From Burkholderia cepacia (GTDB lineage: Bacteria > Pseudomonadota > Gammaproteobacteria > Burkholderiales > Burkholderiaceae), in the NCBI RefSeq assembly GCF_029962485.1, contig NZ_CP073638.1:1674001-1738000 (forward strand): DNA of 64,000 nt, given 5' to 3'. The number at the start of each line of letters is the position of its first letter. Position 1 is the stretch's first letter. Under the pieces are notes generated by a model. It did no database searches and was not told the DNA's origin. It saw only the letters and a list, made by a program, of their open reading frames with translations. Position numbers and translations under genes: made by a program. Positions 40,170 through 49,290 of the stretch are shown piece by piece.

Positions 40170-41630
40170 TCAGTAGTGGCTACGCCCCCACAGCGTCTTC
40201 GGCTCGTCGAGCAGATGACGCAAGCCGCTGCGACGAATCATGGTTTCCGCGACTTCGTTCACGCGCTCGAGCACCTCGCCTTCATCGACCGACAGCACGC
40301 GACGGTCCTCCATCAGCACACGGCCGCCGACCATCGTCATGCACACGTCGGCCGCATTCGCGAAGCACGTCACGCGATACACCGGCATGTTCATCGGCAT
40401 CATGTGCGGCCGGAACAGGTCGACGAGGATGATGTCGGCGAACTTGCCGGCTTCGAGCGACCCGACTTCGTGATCGATCGACAGCGCCTTCGCCGCATCG
40501 ATCGTCACCATCTCCAGCACCTTGCCGTGCGGCAGCACGTCCGGGTCGCGGAAATGCCGGCGGTGGTAGTGCATGCACTGCCACATGTGGCGGAACATGT
40601 CGTAGCCGCGATCGGGCGCCGCACCGTCCGACGCGATCGCCACCGTCACGCCCGCATCGATCAGCTCGGGCACGGGGCAGCGCCCGATGATCGACATGAT
40701 CGCGCTCGGGTTGTGGACGATCGCCGTACCCGTTTCCACGCATGCCGCGATGTCGTCGTCGGTCAGGTCGATGCTGTGCGACATGAACGACGTCGGCCCG
40801 AGCAGCCCGAGCTCGCGATGTGCGAACGCGAGCGTGCCGGCACGATGGCCGTCCTGCGTGAAGGTCAGCCCGCGCCCGCGCGCGAGTGCGCCGTAGCGTG
40901 CGGCCTGATCGCGGAAGTCTTGCTCGTACTGCGCAAGTTCCGGGTCGTGCTCGGGGCCGTACACGGGCAGCGTCAGCGCGATCCGGATGCGGCCGTCGGC
41001 ATCGCCGTGGCATTCGTCGACGATGCGCTCGCACACGTCGTACATCGTGTCGAAATCGATGTCGCGCGTATCGCTGCCGTCCGGCGTGTGGCGCGTGTAC
41101 GCGCGCGGCGCGGGCGGACGCGACGGGCCGACCGCGACGATCGAGCGCGTGCCGGTGCGCACGACCGCGTCGCAATGACGTCGCGCGTAGACGGGGTCGT
41201 CGACGCGCATGATCGAGTTGCCGCCGCCGAGCAGCGACACACCCGTCGTCACGCCGGCCTTCAGCCGCTCGAGCGCGGCGAGATGCGATTCGGTTTCCCA
41301 GAACGCCTCGTCCGATGCGCGCGTGTAAATCGTCTCGGCCGCGGCCGACCATGCATCGCCATCCGCGCCGCCGATCGTGCGCAGCATCGCGTGCCCCGCG
41401 TGCGCATGCGCATCGATCAGGCCGGGCAGCACGGCCTTGCGGCGCGCATCGATCGTGCGCGTCGCACGGTAGCGTGCCTGCAGTTCAGCGGTGCTGCCGA
41501 CGGCGACGATGCGATCGCCCTCCACGGCAACCGCGCCGTTCTCGATCACGCGCCGCTGCGGGTCCATCGTGATCACGCAGCCGTTCACGATCAGCGTGTC
41601 GATCGCTTCGCGCTTGTCCTCGGTAGTCAT
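40170..41630 (-). CDS. amidohydrolase of the TrzA/AtzA (chlorohydrolase/deaminase) type
   Basis: The 486-residue product starts at ATG 41630. It has the amidohydrolase superfamily set: TLIVNGCVITMDPQRRVIENG, the metal motif LIDAHAHAGH (His75, His77), a central SFMSHSIDLTDDDI (histidine after strand 6) and ASDGAAPDRGYDMFRHMWQC (catalytic Asp). DAAKALSIDHEVGSLEAGKF is the conserved C-terminal return. Enzymes of this branch (TrzA, SsnA, guanine and 8-oxoguanine deaminases) remove amino or chloro groups from purines, pyrimidines or triazines. It is downstream of a symporter and its DUF3311 partner, so the pair probably imports the substrate. Confidence 0.88.
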   Translation of the reverse strand: MTTEDKREAIDTLIVNGCVITMDPQRRVIENGAVAVEGDRIVAVGSTAELQARYRATRTIDARRKAVLPGLIDAHAHAGHAMLRTIGGADGDAWSAAAETIYTRASDEAFWETESHLAALERLKAGVTTGVSLLGGGNSIMRVDDPVYARRHCDAVVRTGTRSIVAVGPSRPPAPRAYTRHTPDGSDTRDIDFDTMYDVCERIVDECHGDADGRIRIALTLPVYGPEHDPELAQYEQDFRDQAARYGALARGRGLTFTQDGHRAGTLAFAHRELGLLGPTSFMSHSIDLTDDDIAACVETGTAIVHNPSAIMSIIGRCPVPELIDAGVTVAIASDGAAPDRGYDMFRHMWQCMHYHRRHFRDPDVLPHGKVLEMVTIDAAKALSIDHEVGSLEAGKFADIILVDLFRPHMMPMNMPVYRVTCFANAADVCMTMVGGRVLMEDRRVLSVDEGEVLERVNEVAETMIRRSGLRHLLDEPKTLWGRSHY

Positions 41631-41733
41631 GACGTGGTGTCCTGTTGTGGTTCGAATGGGTCGGGGCGCCGTCAAACGGCAAAGCCGCCGGGCGGCTGCC
41701 CGGCGGCCTGACCGCGAAACGGCGAAGCAACTG

Positions 41734-43212
41734 TCACGCGGAGCGCACCGGCGCCGCAACACGCGCCTTCAGCTTGCGCTGTCCCGCGCTGATCGCGATG
41801 AACACCACCGCGTTCACCGCGAGCGCGACGAGCCCGGGGTTGATCGACGTGAACGTGTTCGATGCGCCGGGGAACAGCGATGCGAGCGTCACGCCATAGT
41901 AGTTCGTCATCGCGATCACGATCGCGCCGGCGACGATGCCCGCGAATGCGCCTTCACGCGTGCCGAACGGCCGCTTCAAAAAGCTCGATGCGAGCATCGG
42001 CACGAGCTGCGTGAGCAGGCTCGACGAGAAGATCGCGAGCGTCACGAAGGTCGCACCGCCGCGCAGCACGAAGTAGACGACCACCAGCGTGAAGATCGGC
42101 AGCGCGATCCGCGCGACGCGCGTCACTTCGCGGTCGGTCGCGTTCGGCGCGAAGCCTTCGCGGTAGATGTTGCGCGCGATCGTCGTCGACGCGTTGAGCA
42201 TGATCAGCGAGCCCGGCACCAGCGCAGTGAGCAGGCCCGTGCCGCCGACGATGCCGACGAACCACGCGGGGAAGGTCTGCTTCACGAGGCGCAGCAGCGC
42301 GAGATCGGTCTGCGCGCCTTCGAGCCCGTGCACGGTCATCACGGCCGCGAAGCCGACCAGGAACAGGAACGCGATCAGCACCTGGTACAGCGGCATCAGG
42401 ATCACGTTGCGGCGCAGCGCGCGCTCGTCCTTCGCGACGTAGATCGCCGTGAAGCCGTGCGGATAGAGGTAGTAGCCGAGCGACGTGAGCAGGATCGTCG
42501 AGTTGTACCAGCTCAGGTTGAAGCCGTGCTCGGGCATGCGCAGCAGTTCGGGATGCGCGGCGTCGATCTTCGCGAACATCTCGCCGAGGCCGCCGTAGTA
42601 ATGCATCGGCAGGTACAGGCCGAGGAAGATCGCGATCGCAAGGATCAGCACGTCCTTGAAAATCGCGATGCTCGCCGACCCGTGGATGCCCGACACGACC
42701 ATGTACACGGCCATCAGCGTCGCCGCGATCCAGATCGCGGCCGACTGCGGAATCAGCCCGTACGACATCTCCGACACGATCACGCCGAGCCCGCGCAGCT
42801 GGATCATCAGCAGCGACACCATCGCGAACACCGCGACGATCGACACCAGCACGCCGATCGCGCGGCTGTCGTACTTCGACGCGAAGTAATCGGCGAACGA
42901 CACGAGCCCGCGCTCCTTCGCGTAACGCCAGATCGCCGGCAGCATCCAGTAGCCGATCACGAACGCGAGGCAGCCGTACGACAGGATGTAGAACGCCGGC
43001 ACGCCCTTGCTGTAGGTCCAGCCGCTCGCGCCGAGGAACGAGAACGTCGAGAACGCCTCGCCGGCCATCAGCAGGAACGTGAGCAGCGAGCCGAAGCCGC
43101 GCCCGCCGACCGCCCACTGTTCGAGCGTGAGCTTGCGGCCGCGGCGCGCCATCACGCCGATCGCCAGCGCGAATACGGCGAACGCCGCGATGATGATGAT
43201 CGAAGCGTTCAT
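41734..43212 (-). CDS. sodium:solute symporter (SSS family)
   Basis: The 492-residue protein has about thirteen hydrophobic segments and the SSS-family pattern: IAIGVMARRGRKLTLEQWAV, GFGSLLTFLLMAGEAFSTFS, YFASKYDSRAIGVLVSIVA and FFVVSGIHGSASIAIFKDVL-like segment, then LVPGSLIMLNASTTIARNIY. It uses the sodium gradient to import an organic solute. It overlaps the start of the DUF3311 gene by four bases, the usual two-gene pair in this family, and lies upstream of an amidohydrolase. The substrate is probably a heterocyclic amine or nucleobase-like compound (inference). Confidence 0.9.
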   Translation of the reverse strand: MNASIIIIAAFAVFALAIGVMARRGRKLTLEQWAVGGRGFGSLLTFLLMAGEAFSTFSFLGASGWTYSKGVPAFYILSYGCLAFVIGYWMLPAIWRYAKERGLVSFADYFASKYDSRAIGVLVSIVAVFAMVSLLMIQLRGLGVIVSEMSYGLIPQSAAIWIAATLMAVYMVVSGIHGSASIAIFKDVLILAIAIFLGLYLPMHYYGGLGEMFAKIDAAHPELLRMPEHGFNLSWYNSTILLTSLGYYLYPHGFTAIYVAKDERALRRNVILMPLYQVLIAFLFLVGFAAVMTVHGLEGAQTDLALLRLVKQTFPAWFVGIVGGTGLLTALVPGSLIMLNASTTIARNIYREGFAPNATDREVTRVARIALPIFTLVVVYFVLRGGATFVTLAIFSSSLLTQLVPMLASSFLKRPFGTREGAFAGIVAGAIVIAMTNYYGVTLASLFPGASNTFTSINPGLVALAVNAVVFIAISAGQRKLKARVAAPVRSA

Positions 43213-43421
43213 CGCGCGTCTCCCGAACGGCCTGCGCGGGCCGCGTCGCGCTCGTCGAGATGAAACAGGATCGCGAGGATCACGGCGGTCGCCGCCATCC
43301 AGATCAGGTTCCAGACGAGCAGGAACGGCAGCCCGAACAGCAACGGAAGTGCCTCGGCGAGCGAGCCGCCTGCATACATCCCGACGAACGGCAGCGCCGC
43401 CAGCAACAGTTTGAATTTCAT
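43209..43421 (-). CDS. DUF3311 small membrane partner of the symporter
   Basis: The 70-residue product has two hydrophobic helices (about 5-27 and 30-50) with PFVGMYAGGSLAEALPLLFG and LPFLLVWNLIWMAATAVILA, ending in a charged tail. This is the typical DUF3311 protein found directly upstream of SSS symporters. It overlaps the symporter start by four bases (ATGA), so translation is coupled. It probably helps assembly or function of the symporter. Confidence 0.9.
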   Translation of the reverse strand: MKFKLLLAALPFVGMYAGGSLAEALPLLFGLPFLLVWNLIWMAATAVILAILFHLDERDAARAGRSGDAR

Positions 43422-43460
43422 GTGAGTCTCCTCCGGAAGACGCGCAAACGCGTCAGGACA

Positions 43461-44585
43461 TCAGAACTTCGTGCGGATGCCGGCCACCACCGCCACTTGC
43501 GACGTCGTCGACGACGGGCCGTTGGCGCCCTCGATCCACGCAGTGCCCACCGACGACGACGCCTTCTGGTAGAAGCCGTTCACGTACACGTCGGTACGCT
43601 TGGACAGCAGGTACTGCACGCCGGCCGACACCTGCTGGTAGTGGCCGCTATCGCCGCCGCGCGCGACCTTCGTATAGGTGTAGCCGCCGGCGGCCATCAG
43701 TGCGGGTGTGATCAGGTAGCGCAGGCTGCCTTCGTAGTTGTTGAAGCGCAGCGCGCCGCCCGTCGCCTGCCCGAAGTTCGAGCCCGTGTACAACAGGCCG
43801 AGCGTCGCCTGCCCGATCGCGTAGCTGCCGCCCGCGCCCCAGATCTGCTGGCGCACCGCGCTCGACAGGCCGGCGCCGAACACCGAGGCCGACGCGGGGA
43901 AGTAGTTGTCGGACGCGACGGCGCCCGTCGCGCTGCTCGCCGGGTGGTTCACGCGCGCATAGGCGGCGCCCGCGTTGAGCGGCCCGTTCACGTACGTGAC
44001 GCCCGCGCTCCACGTGTTGTCGTTGGAGAAGCCCGTCGAGTTCGAGAACCCGTACATCAGGTTCGCCTGCAGGCCGGCGATCGTCGGCGAGATGTACTTG
44101 ACCGCGTTGTTGGTGCGGAACGTGTTGTTGATGTCGTCGTTGTCGAACGGGTGCGTCGAGTACTGCGCGAGGAAGCTGCTCATCTGCAGCGAACCGAGGA
44201 TGTCCTGCGTCGAGTTGTACTGGCGGCCGAGTGTCACCGCACCCCAGTTCGTGCCGCTCAGGCCGACCCACGCCGACCGCCCGAACATCCGGCCGCCCTG
44301 CCCGAGCGCGCCGTTCGCGACGTTGAAGCCGTTCTCGAGCTTGAAGTTCGCCTTCAGGCCGCCGCCGAGATCCTCGGAGCCGATCAAGCCCCAGCGCGGG
44401 CCCGACTCGTTGCCGCCCGTGAACTGCCACAGCGAATGGCCCGTCGTGTTGTTCGTATAGGTCACGCCTGCATCGACGATCCCGTACAGCGTCACCGTCG
44501 ACTGCGCGTGCGCGGCGCCGGCGAACAGCATTGCGATCGCCGCGCCCAATGCGGCGCCCGTCTTCCCACCCTTCAATCGCACCAT
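43461..44585 (-). CDS. trimeric outer-membrane porin (OpcP/Gram-negative porin family)
   Basis: The product is 374 residues from ATG 44585; in-frame ATGs at 44591, 44594 and 44615 are also possible, and a GGAGAGGAG stretch serves the inner ones. The signal peptide (KTGAALGAAIAMLFAGAAHA) precedes QSTVTLYGIVDAGVTYTNNT, the typical first strands. GSEDLGGGLKANFKLENGF and FGRSAWVGLSGTNWGAVTLG are family hallmarks. The protein ends in a phenylalanine after VVAGIRTKF, needed for beta-barrel assembly. It should form a 16-stranded trimer for passive entry. It heads the symporter/amidohydrolase block and likely supplies its substrate. Confidence 0.9.
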   Translation of the reverse strand: MVRLKGGKTGAALGAAIAMLFAGAAHAQSTVTLYGIVDAGVTYTNNTTGHSLWQFTGGNESGPRWGLIGSEDLGGGLKANFKLENGFNVANGALGQGGRMFGRSAWVGLSGTNWGAVTLGRQYNSTQDILGSLQMSSFLAQYSTHPFDNDDINNTFRTNNAVKYISPTIAGLQANLMYGFSNSTGFSNDNTWSAGVTYVNGPLNAGAAYARVNHPASSATGAVASDNYFPASASVFGAGLSSAVRQQIWGAGGSYAIGQATLGLLYTGSNFGQATGGALRFNNYEGSLRYLITPALMAAGGYTYTKVARGGDSGHYQQVSAGVQYLLSKRTDVYVNGFYQKASSSVGTAWIEGANGPSSTTSQVAVVAGIRTKF

Positions 44586-44940
44586 CTCCATCATCTCCTC
44601 TCCAAACCTGCTCATCGATGTCGTGTTTTATTGATCCTGCCCATACGCGCCGGTCGGCTTGTCTAGACAGTGGCTGGATGGTATCCAGCCGTAACGGCAT
44701 CAAGAAATGAAATGTTCAACTGGGCGGCAGTTGAAAATCGAATGGGAGGCAATGAAGGGAAAATGAGCGGGGGTCACGCGACCCCGCAAGGGAAACGAAA
44801 GCACGCAGGCCGGCTGGACGCGGCGCGCTTTGCTCAGACGTGAATGGCTTGCGTAAGCAAGCTGACTAAACGGCGACGCGCGACGCGGCTATACGGTTTT
44901 CCCTGATAGCCGACGTACCGCGCGCCCTTCGGAGGGCGTG
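44586..44940. other. 355-base spacer between porin and serine hydrolase genes
   Basis: No gene is supported. Both flanking genes are minus-strand, so it holds the porin promoter and the serine-hydrolase terminator. It contains a perfect hairpin GCTTGC-GTAA-GCAAGC (44847-44862) and a CGCCCT/AGGGCG stem-loop (44923-44938) just after the hydrolase stop. The region near 44630-44760 is notably A-rich for this genome. Confidence 0.45.
44923..44938 (-). terminator. short stem-loop after serine hydrolase gene
   Basis: On the minus strand CGCCCT-CCGA-AGGGCG forms a six-base stem starting 2 bases after the stop codon of the serine hydrolase gene. No clear T tract follows, so termination is possible but not certain. 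Confidence 0.35.
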
Positions 44941-46281
44941 TTACCGCAGCTTCTCCGCGACCGCGCGCGCCACCACGCTCAGCGCATCGCCGCGTTCGAG
45001 CGCCGCGCGCGGCCGTGTCGCCTGGCCCTGCGCATCGAGCGCACGCGGCGCGAAGTCCGGCGACGACGAGAACTTGACGATCGTCAGCGCGGTCTTCGGA
45101 TCGACGAGGATCGACTGGCCGAACCGCCCGGCCGCGGCGAACGAGCCGTCACCGTCGTTCACCTGATACCAGTAGTCGCGATACGCATAGCCGTCCTTGC
45201 CGGGAATCACGTTGCCCTGCGCGAACAGCGCCGCGTTGTGCGCCGGCTGCAACGCAGCGCGAACCGTCGCGGCCGGCAGCGTGCCACGCGCGCCGCCGAG
45301 CCCCGTGCGCACGCGCTCCGCGAAGCGCGCGGCGTCGCGCAGCGTCGTGTACAGCCCGCCGCTGGCCATCGCCATCGCATTGCGGTCGACCGCGACGTAC
45401 GCATCGTCTTCCGCGAAATCGCGCCACAGCCAATGCTCGACCAGCGCGCTCCACGACTGTCCCGTCGCGCGCTGCATCGCCCACGCGACGGCTTCCGGCG
45501 AACCGTTCTGATAAAACCATGCGCTGCCGGGCGCCACATCCGGCACGCGCCGCACGGTTAGCAGGAAGTCAGCGATGCTGGCCGGTGCGCCTTCGCGGCG
45601 CGGCACCAGCCCGACCGCGCCGAACAGGCCGATATCGGGCGGAATGCCCGGCGTATAGGCAGTCGGCACTTCCATGTCGAGGTTCTGCTGCAGCGTCGCG
45701 CTGCCGAACGGCGTGTCGGCGAGTTCCGGCACCGTGCGCGACAGCGGCGCGCCTGCGTCGAGCACGCCCGATTCGATCATCTGTGCTGCCAGCAGCCCCG
45801 TCACCGATTTCGTCATCGACGCCCAGGCATGCGTCTGGTCGGGCCGGAAGCCGTCGAAATAGCGTTCGTAGACGATCCGGCCGCGCTGCAGCACGATGAA
45901 GCCGTCGGTATGCGTCGCGCGCAAATACGCGTCGAGCGTCAGCGTCTCGCCGCCGATCGTCACGGGCAGCGCGTCGAGGCCAGGCGCCGGCTGCTCGGGG
46001 AGCGGCATCGGCGCGGCCGCGTGCCGGATGCCGGCCGTCGGCGCGAGCAAGCGCGTGTTGCTCAACGCCCAGCGCAGGCTGGCCGGCGTGAACACGTTTT
46101 TCTTGTTGACGATCTGGTCTGGCGGCGGCGGGAAGCCCTGCATCATGCCCGCCGGCGTCGCGCCGTCGGCCGCGGTGGCGGGTGCGGCGGTCGCGGCGAG
46201 CGCGAGCCCGCCGGCCAGCATCAAGGTGCCGGCGAGCCGGCGGGGACGCCGGTCAGCCGTAAAGCGTCGATGGATTCGCAT
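44941..46281 (-). CDS. NylB-like serine hydrolase (beta-lactamase family)
   Basis: The 446-residue product has a signal peptide (about 1-38, ending ATAA) with two arginine pairs before it. The penicillin-binding/beta-lactamase fold carries SMTK (Ser155, Lys158), YQN (Tyr257, Asn259) and a GRFGQSIL strand in place of the KTG motif. Layout and the FDGFRPDQTHAWASMTKSV wording match 6-aminohexanoate-dimer hydrolase (NylB) and class C-like esterases. Such proteins hydrolyse amides or esters in the periplasm. Next to it are a BON lipoprotein and a porin; no link to a defined pathway is visible. Confidence 0.87.
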   Translation of the reverse strand: MRIHRRFTADRRPRRLAGTLMLAGGLALAATAAPATAADGATPAGMMQGFPPPPDQIVNKKNVFTPASLRWALSNTRLLAPTAGIRHAAAPMPLPEQPAPGLDALPVTIGGETLTLDAYLRATHTDGFIVLQRGRIVYERYFDGFRPDQTHAWASMTKSVTGLLAAQMIESGVLDAGAPLSRTVPELADTPFGSATLQQNLDMEVPTAYTPGIPPDIGLFGAVGLVPRREGAPASIADFLLTVRRVPDVAPGSAWFYQNGSPEAVAWAMQRATGQSWSALVEHWLWRDFAEDDAYVAVDRNAMAMASGGLYTTLRDAARFAERVRTGLGGARGTLPAATVRAALQPAHNAALFAQGNVIPGKDGYAYRDYWYQVNDGDGSFAAAGRFGQSILVDPKTALTIVKFSSSPDFAPRALDAQGQATRPRAALERGDALSVVARAVAEKLR

Positions 46282-46329
46282 CGAATGAGTGCCTCGTCGT
46301 TAAAAGAGAATGGGCGGCACGCCCGGACA

Positions 46330-46725
46330 TTACGGCTGCTGGCCGTCGATACGCAACAGGTTCGACACCGACGTCACGCCGTCGACGCCCCGCGCGACCG
46401 TCGCCGCGAGATTCACCTGGGTCGTATCCATGACCGAGCCGGACAGCGTCACGCTCCCGTCGCGCACGCGCACGAGGATGCGCGTCACGTTCAGGTTTTT
46501 CGTACGGGCCAGCGCCGTGCTGACGCGACGCTTCAACTTGCGGTCGGCTGCCTTGCGTTGCGCCGGCGACAGGCTGGCCGATGCCGGCGTTTGCGCCGAT
46601 TCCCGCGCAACCGGGGCCGCCGATGACGGAACCGCCGCGCTCGCGGCGTCGGGTTGCGCGCAGGCCGTGATGCTCCAGCATGCTGCCGTCAGCAGCGCCG
46701 CGACAAGTCGGAATGAAGTACGCAT
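46330..46725 (-). CDS. BON-domain lipoprotein
   Basis: The 131-residue product starts at ATG 46725. Residues 1-23 are a signal peptide ending SITAC, a plausible lipobox with Cys23, although no Leu precedes. A Ala/Ser/Pro-rich linker (24-62) leads to a single BON domain (about 63-128): AADRKLKRRVSTALARTKNL, RVRDGSVTLSGSVMDTTQ and AARGVDGVTSVSNLL-like ending. BON domains bind phospholipid membranes and maintain envelope integrity (as in OsmY, DolP). It is between two outer-membrane-related genes on the same strand. Confidence 0.85.
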   Translation of the reverse strand: MRTSFRLVAALLTAACWSITACAQPDAASAAVPSSAAPVARESAQTPASASLSPAQRKAADRKLKRRVSTALARTKNLNVTRILVRVRDGSVTLSGSVMDTTQVNLAATVARGVDGVTSVSNLLRIDGQQP

Positions 46726-46765
46726 GATCGTGTCACGCTCCTTGAAAGCCATTGAAAAGAACACC

Positions 46766-47824
46766 TCAGAACTGCGTCATCAGCCCGATCGACACGCCGG
46801 TCGTCGCACTTGCCCCGCGCCGCAGGTTCAATGCCGCGATCGTCGCCGGGTCACGCATGTACGCGCCGGTCATCCCGTTGCGATCGACTTCGACATACAG
46901 CTCGGTGCGCTTCGACAGGAAGTACTCGGCGATCGCGTAGGTCGTCAGCTTGTGGCCGTCCGCACCCGATACGTTGCCGAGATTGCGCGCACGGTCGTAG
47001 AACGCAGCCGCGCTCAGCTGCACCGACGGCAGCGGCTGCACGACGACGCCGAACGACGGGATGTCGTCGCGCCGCGACGGTGCGCCGGCCTTGTTCGCGC
47101 GCACGTTCAGCGACGCATAGCTCAGGTAGAAACGCGCGCGGCCGAGCTGCAGCGTGCCGCCCGCCTGGATCGTCTGCGCGGATTGCGAGCCGTCCGGGCT
47201 GTACGTCTTCGCATACGACACGCCGCCCATCAGGTCCGAATACGTGTACATCGCGGCCGTCGAATAGCTGGTACCCGCGTGCACGCTGCCCGCGACGCCG
47301 CCGGGCGAATAGTTCGCGCCGAAGCGCAGGCCGCCCACCTGTCCGAGATACTTGATCGTGTTGTTGAAGCGCGAATCGAGCGTGAAGAAGTTGCCGTCGA
47401 ACAGCACGCCCGGCTCGACCGCGAGCGACTGCCCGCGCCCGCCGAGCGGATCGAGCGCGATGCCGAGATCCTCCGCGACGTTGAACTGGCGGCCGAACGT
47501 CACGCGGCCGAAATCGCCCGTGAGGCCGACATACGCGGCCTGCGAGAACAGCGTGCCGGACGTCTTCAGCGCACCGGTGCCGCTGCTGAATGCGCCGTCG
47601 AGCACGAACAGCGCCTTCACCCCGTTGCCGAGATCCTCCCGGCCGCGAATGCCGAACTCGTTGCCCGCGATGATGTTGTTGTTGAAGCCGACCTGGCTGC
47701 CGCCCGGCAGCCCGTTGACCCAGCGCACGCCGCCGCCGATCCGGCCGAACAGCGTCACGCTCGACTGCGCGTGCGCACTCCCGCACAGCGCGCCGACCAG
47801 CGCCGCTGCAAGCATCTTCTTCAT
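46766..47824 (-). CDS. trimeric outer-membrane porin
   Basis: The 352-residue product has a signal peptide (MKKMLAAALVGALCGSAHA) followed by QSSVTLFGRIGGGVRWVNGL. GREDLGNGVKALFVLDGAF, FSQAAYVGLTGDFGRVTFGR and the final VSIGLMTQF with a C-terminal phenylalanine mark the Gram-negative porin family. LSKRTELYVEVDRNG is a late-strand hallmark. It lies upstream (same strand) of the BON lipoprotein and downstream of an MFS permease/CoA gene series, so it may carry the organic acid used by that pathway. Confidence 0.9.
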   Translation of the reverse strand: MKKMLAAALVGALCGSAHAQSSVTLFGRIGGGVRWVNGLPGGSQVGFNNNIIAGNEFGIRGREDLGNGVKALFVLDGAFSSGTGALKTSGTLFSQAAYVGLTGDFGRVTFGRQFNVAEDLGIALDPLGGRGQSLAVEPGVLFDGNFFTLDSRFNNTIKYLGQVGGLRFGANYSPGGVAGSVHAGTSYSTAAMYTYSDLMGGVSYAKTYSPDGSQSAQTIQAGGTLQLGRARFYLSYASLNVRANKAGAPSRRDDIPSFGVVVQPLPSVQLSAAAFYDRARNLGNVSGADGHKLTTYAIAEYFLSKRTELYVEVDRNGMTGAYMRDPATIAALNLRRGASATTGVSIGLMTQF

Positions 47825-47947
47825 GTCTCCTCCTGCCGCGTCGTTGCGCGGCGTATCGTGGTGCTGCTACCGTCGAAAGGCGCCGCCGCCCGGCAAGCGG
47901 GCCGCACGCCGAAAGCGATGTGATGCCATGTGATGCGATACGCGGCG

Positions 47948-49246
47948 CTAGCGGCCGCACGCGCCAGCTGGCGACGCGACGTGTTCCGCGTCACCGGCGA
48001 GGCGCCGCAGCGAGCGTTGCGGATCGAGGCACCAGGCGCCGAGCACGCCGCATGCGATCAGCACGACGCCGCACACGATGCTCGCCTGCTCGAAGCCATG
48101 CGCGACCGACGCGCCGGCCCCCTCGATCAGCATCCCGGTAATGACCGGCGCGCCGAGGCCCGCGAGCGATGCGAAGCCGTTGCTGAGCGCGAGCACGCCG
48201 CCGCGCTGCGCATCCGGCGTCACTTCGGCAAGCATCGCGGGGCCGATCGAGTACATCGTCAGCGTCAGCCCGCTGCCGAGCGTCAGCAGCACGAGCTTCG
48301 CCGCGCGCGGCATCTCCGGCACCGGCAGCAGGGCCAGCATCGCGCCGGCGATCGCGAGCGTGACCGCGATGAACGTGCCGCGCCCGTGCCGCGACGGCAT
48401 CCCGCGCGCGAGCAGGGTTTGCGACAGCCATGCCAGTGCGAGGCTGAGCGGCGACGTGACCGCGACGAACAATGCGAACATCCGGCCGGCCTCGTGCGGC
48501 CCGAAGCCGAGCCCGAGCTGCAGGTAGGTCGGCATCCACGTGAGCGTCATCGCGAGAATCCAGTTCGCCGCGAAATGGCCGAGGAAGTTGCCGAGCACCG
48601 TGCGGTCGGTCAGCAGCCGCCCGTACGGCACGCGGTCGCCGCCGGCCGTGCGTGGCGCCCGCGACAGCGTGCCCTCCTCGCCGGCCACGGCCCACGCGAT
48701 GCACCACACCATCCCAAGCAGCGCCAGTACCGCGAAATTCGCGCGCCAGCCCCAGTGCGTCGTGATGATCGGGATCGAGAGCCCCGCGATCAGCAGGCCG
48801 AGCGCGCTGCCCTGGTGCAGCAGCGCAACGGGGAGGTTGCGCCGCGTATCGGGAAACCACTTGTAGATCGCGTGCGTCGCGACCGGCGACGCGGGCCCTT
48901 CGCCGATGCCGAGCAGCACGCGGCACGCGATGACGACCCAGATCGAGCTCGCGGCGAGCATCGGCAATTGCAGCAGCGCCCACGCGGCCGCCATCGCGAA
49001 CAGCAGCCATTTCGCGGGCCAGCGGTTCGCGGCGATGCCGCCCGCGACGGCCGCGACCGCGAACAGCCAGTTGAGGCTGCCGCCGATCACGCCGAACTGC
49101 GTCGGGCTCAGATGCAGGTCGCGCATCATCGGCACCGACACGAGGCCGAGCACGACCTTGTCGAGAAAATTCACCAGCATCATCAGCGCGAGCATCGTCG
49201 CGATGGACCACGCCCGTCCGGGGCGGTATTGCGCGCCATTCGTCAT
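47948..49246 (-). CDS. MFS transporter (ACS/anion:cation symporter type)
   Basis: The 432-residue protein has about twelve hydrophobic helices. It opens LALMMLVNFLDKVVLGLVSV, with the LDK motif after helix 1. RVLLGIGEGPASPVATHAIY and KWFPDTRRNLPVALLHQGSA are typical of the anion:cation symporter branch that imports organic acids. The GNWILAMTLTWMPTYLQLG-like second half is complete. It lies 44 bases upstream of the CoA transferase/racemase gene stop on the same strand, so it is probably the last-but-one gene of the catabolic operon headed by the acyl-CoA ligase. Confidence 0.88.
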   Translation of the reverse strand: MTNGAQYRPGRAWSIATMLALMMLVNFLDKVVLGLVSVPMMRDLHLSPTQFGVIGGSLNWLFAVAAVAGGIAANRWPAKWLLFAMAAAWALLQLPMLAASSIWVVIACRVLLGIGEGPASPVATHAIYKWFPDTRRNLPVALLHQGSALGLLIAGLSIPIITTHWGWRANFAVLALLGMVWCIAWAVAGEEGTLSRAPRTAGGDRVPYGRLLTDRTVLGNFLGHFAANWILAMTLTWMPTYLQLGLGFGPHEAGRMFALFVAVTSPLSLALAWLSQTLLARGMPSRHGRGTFIAVTLAIAGAMLALLPVPEMPRAAKLVLLTLGSGLTLTMYSIGPAMLAEVTPDAQRGGVLALSNGFASLAGLGAPVITGMLIEGAGASVAHGFEQASIVCGVVLIACGVLGAWCLDPQRSLRRLAGDAEHVASPAGACGR

Positions 49247-49290
49247 GGCTGTCTCCTGTTTCGTTATCGTCGGCGGCCGGGTGCGTCGCG

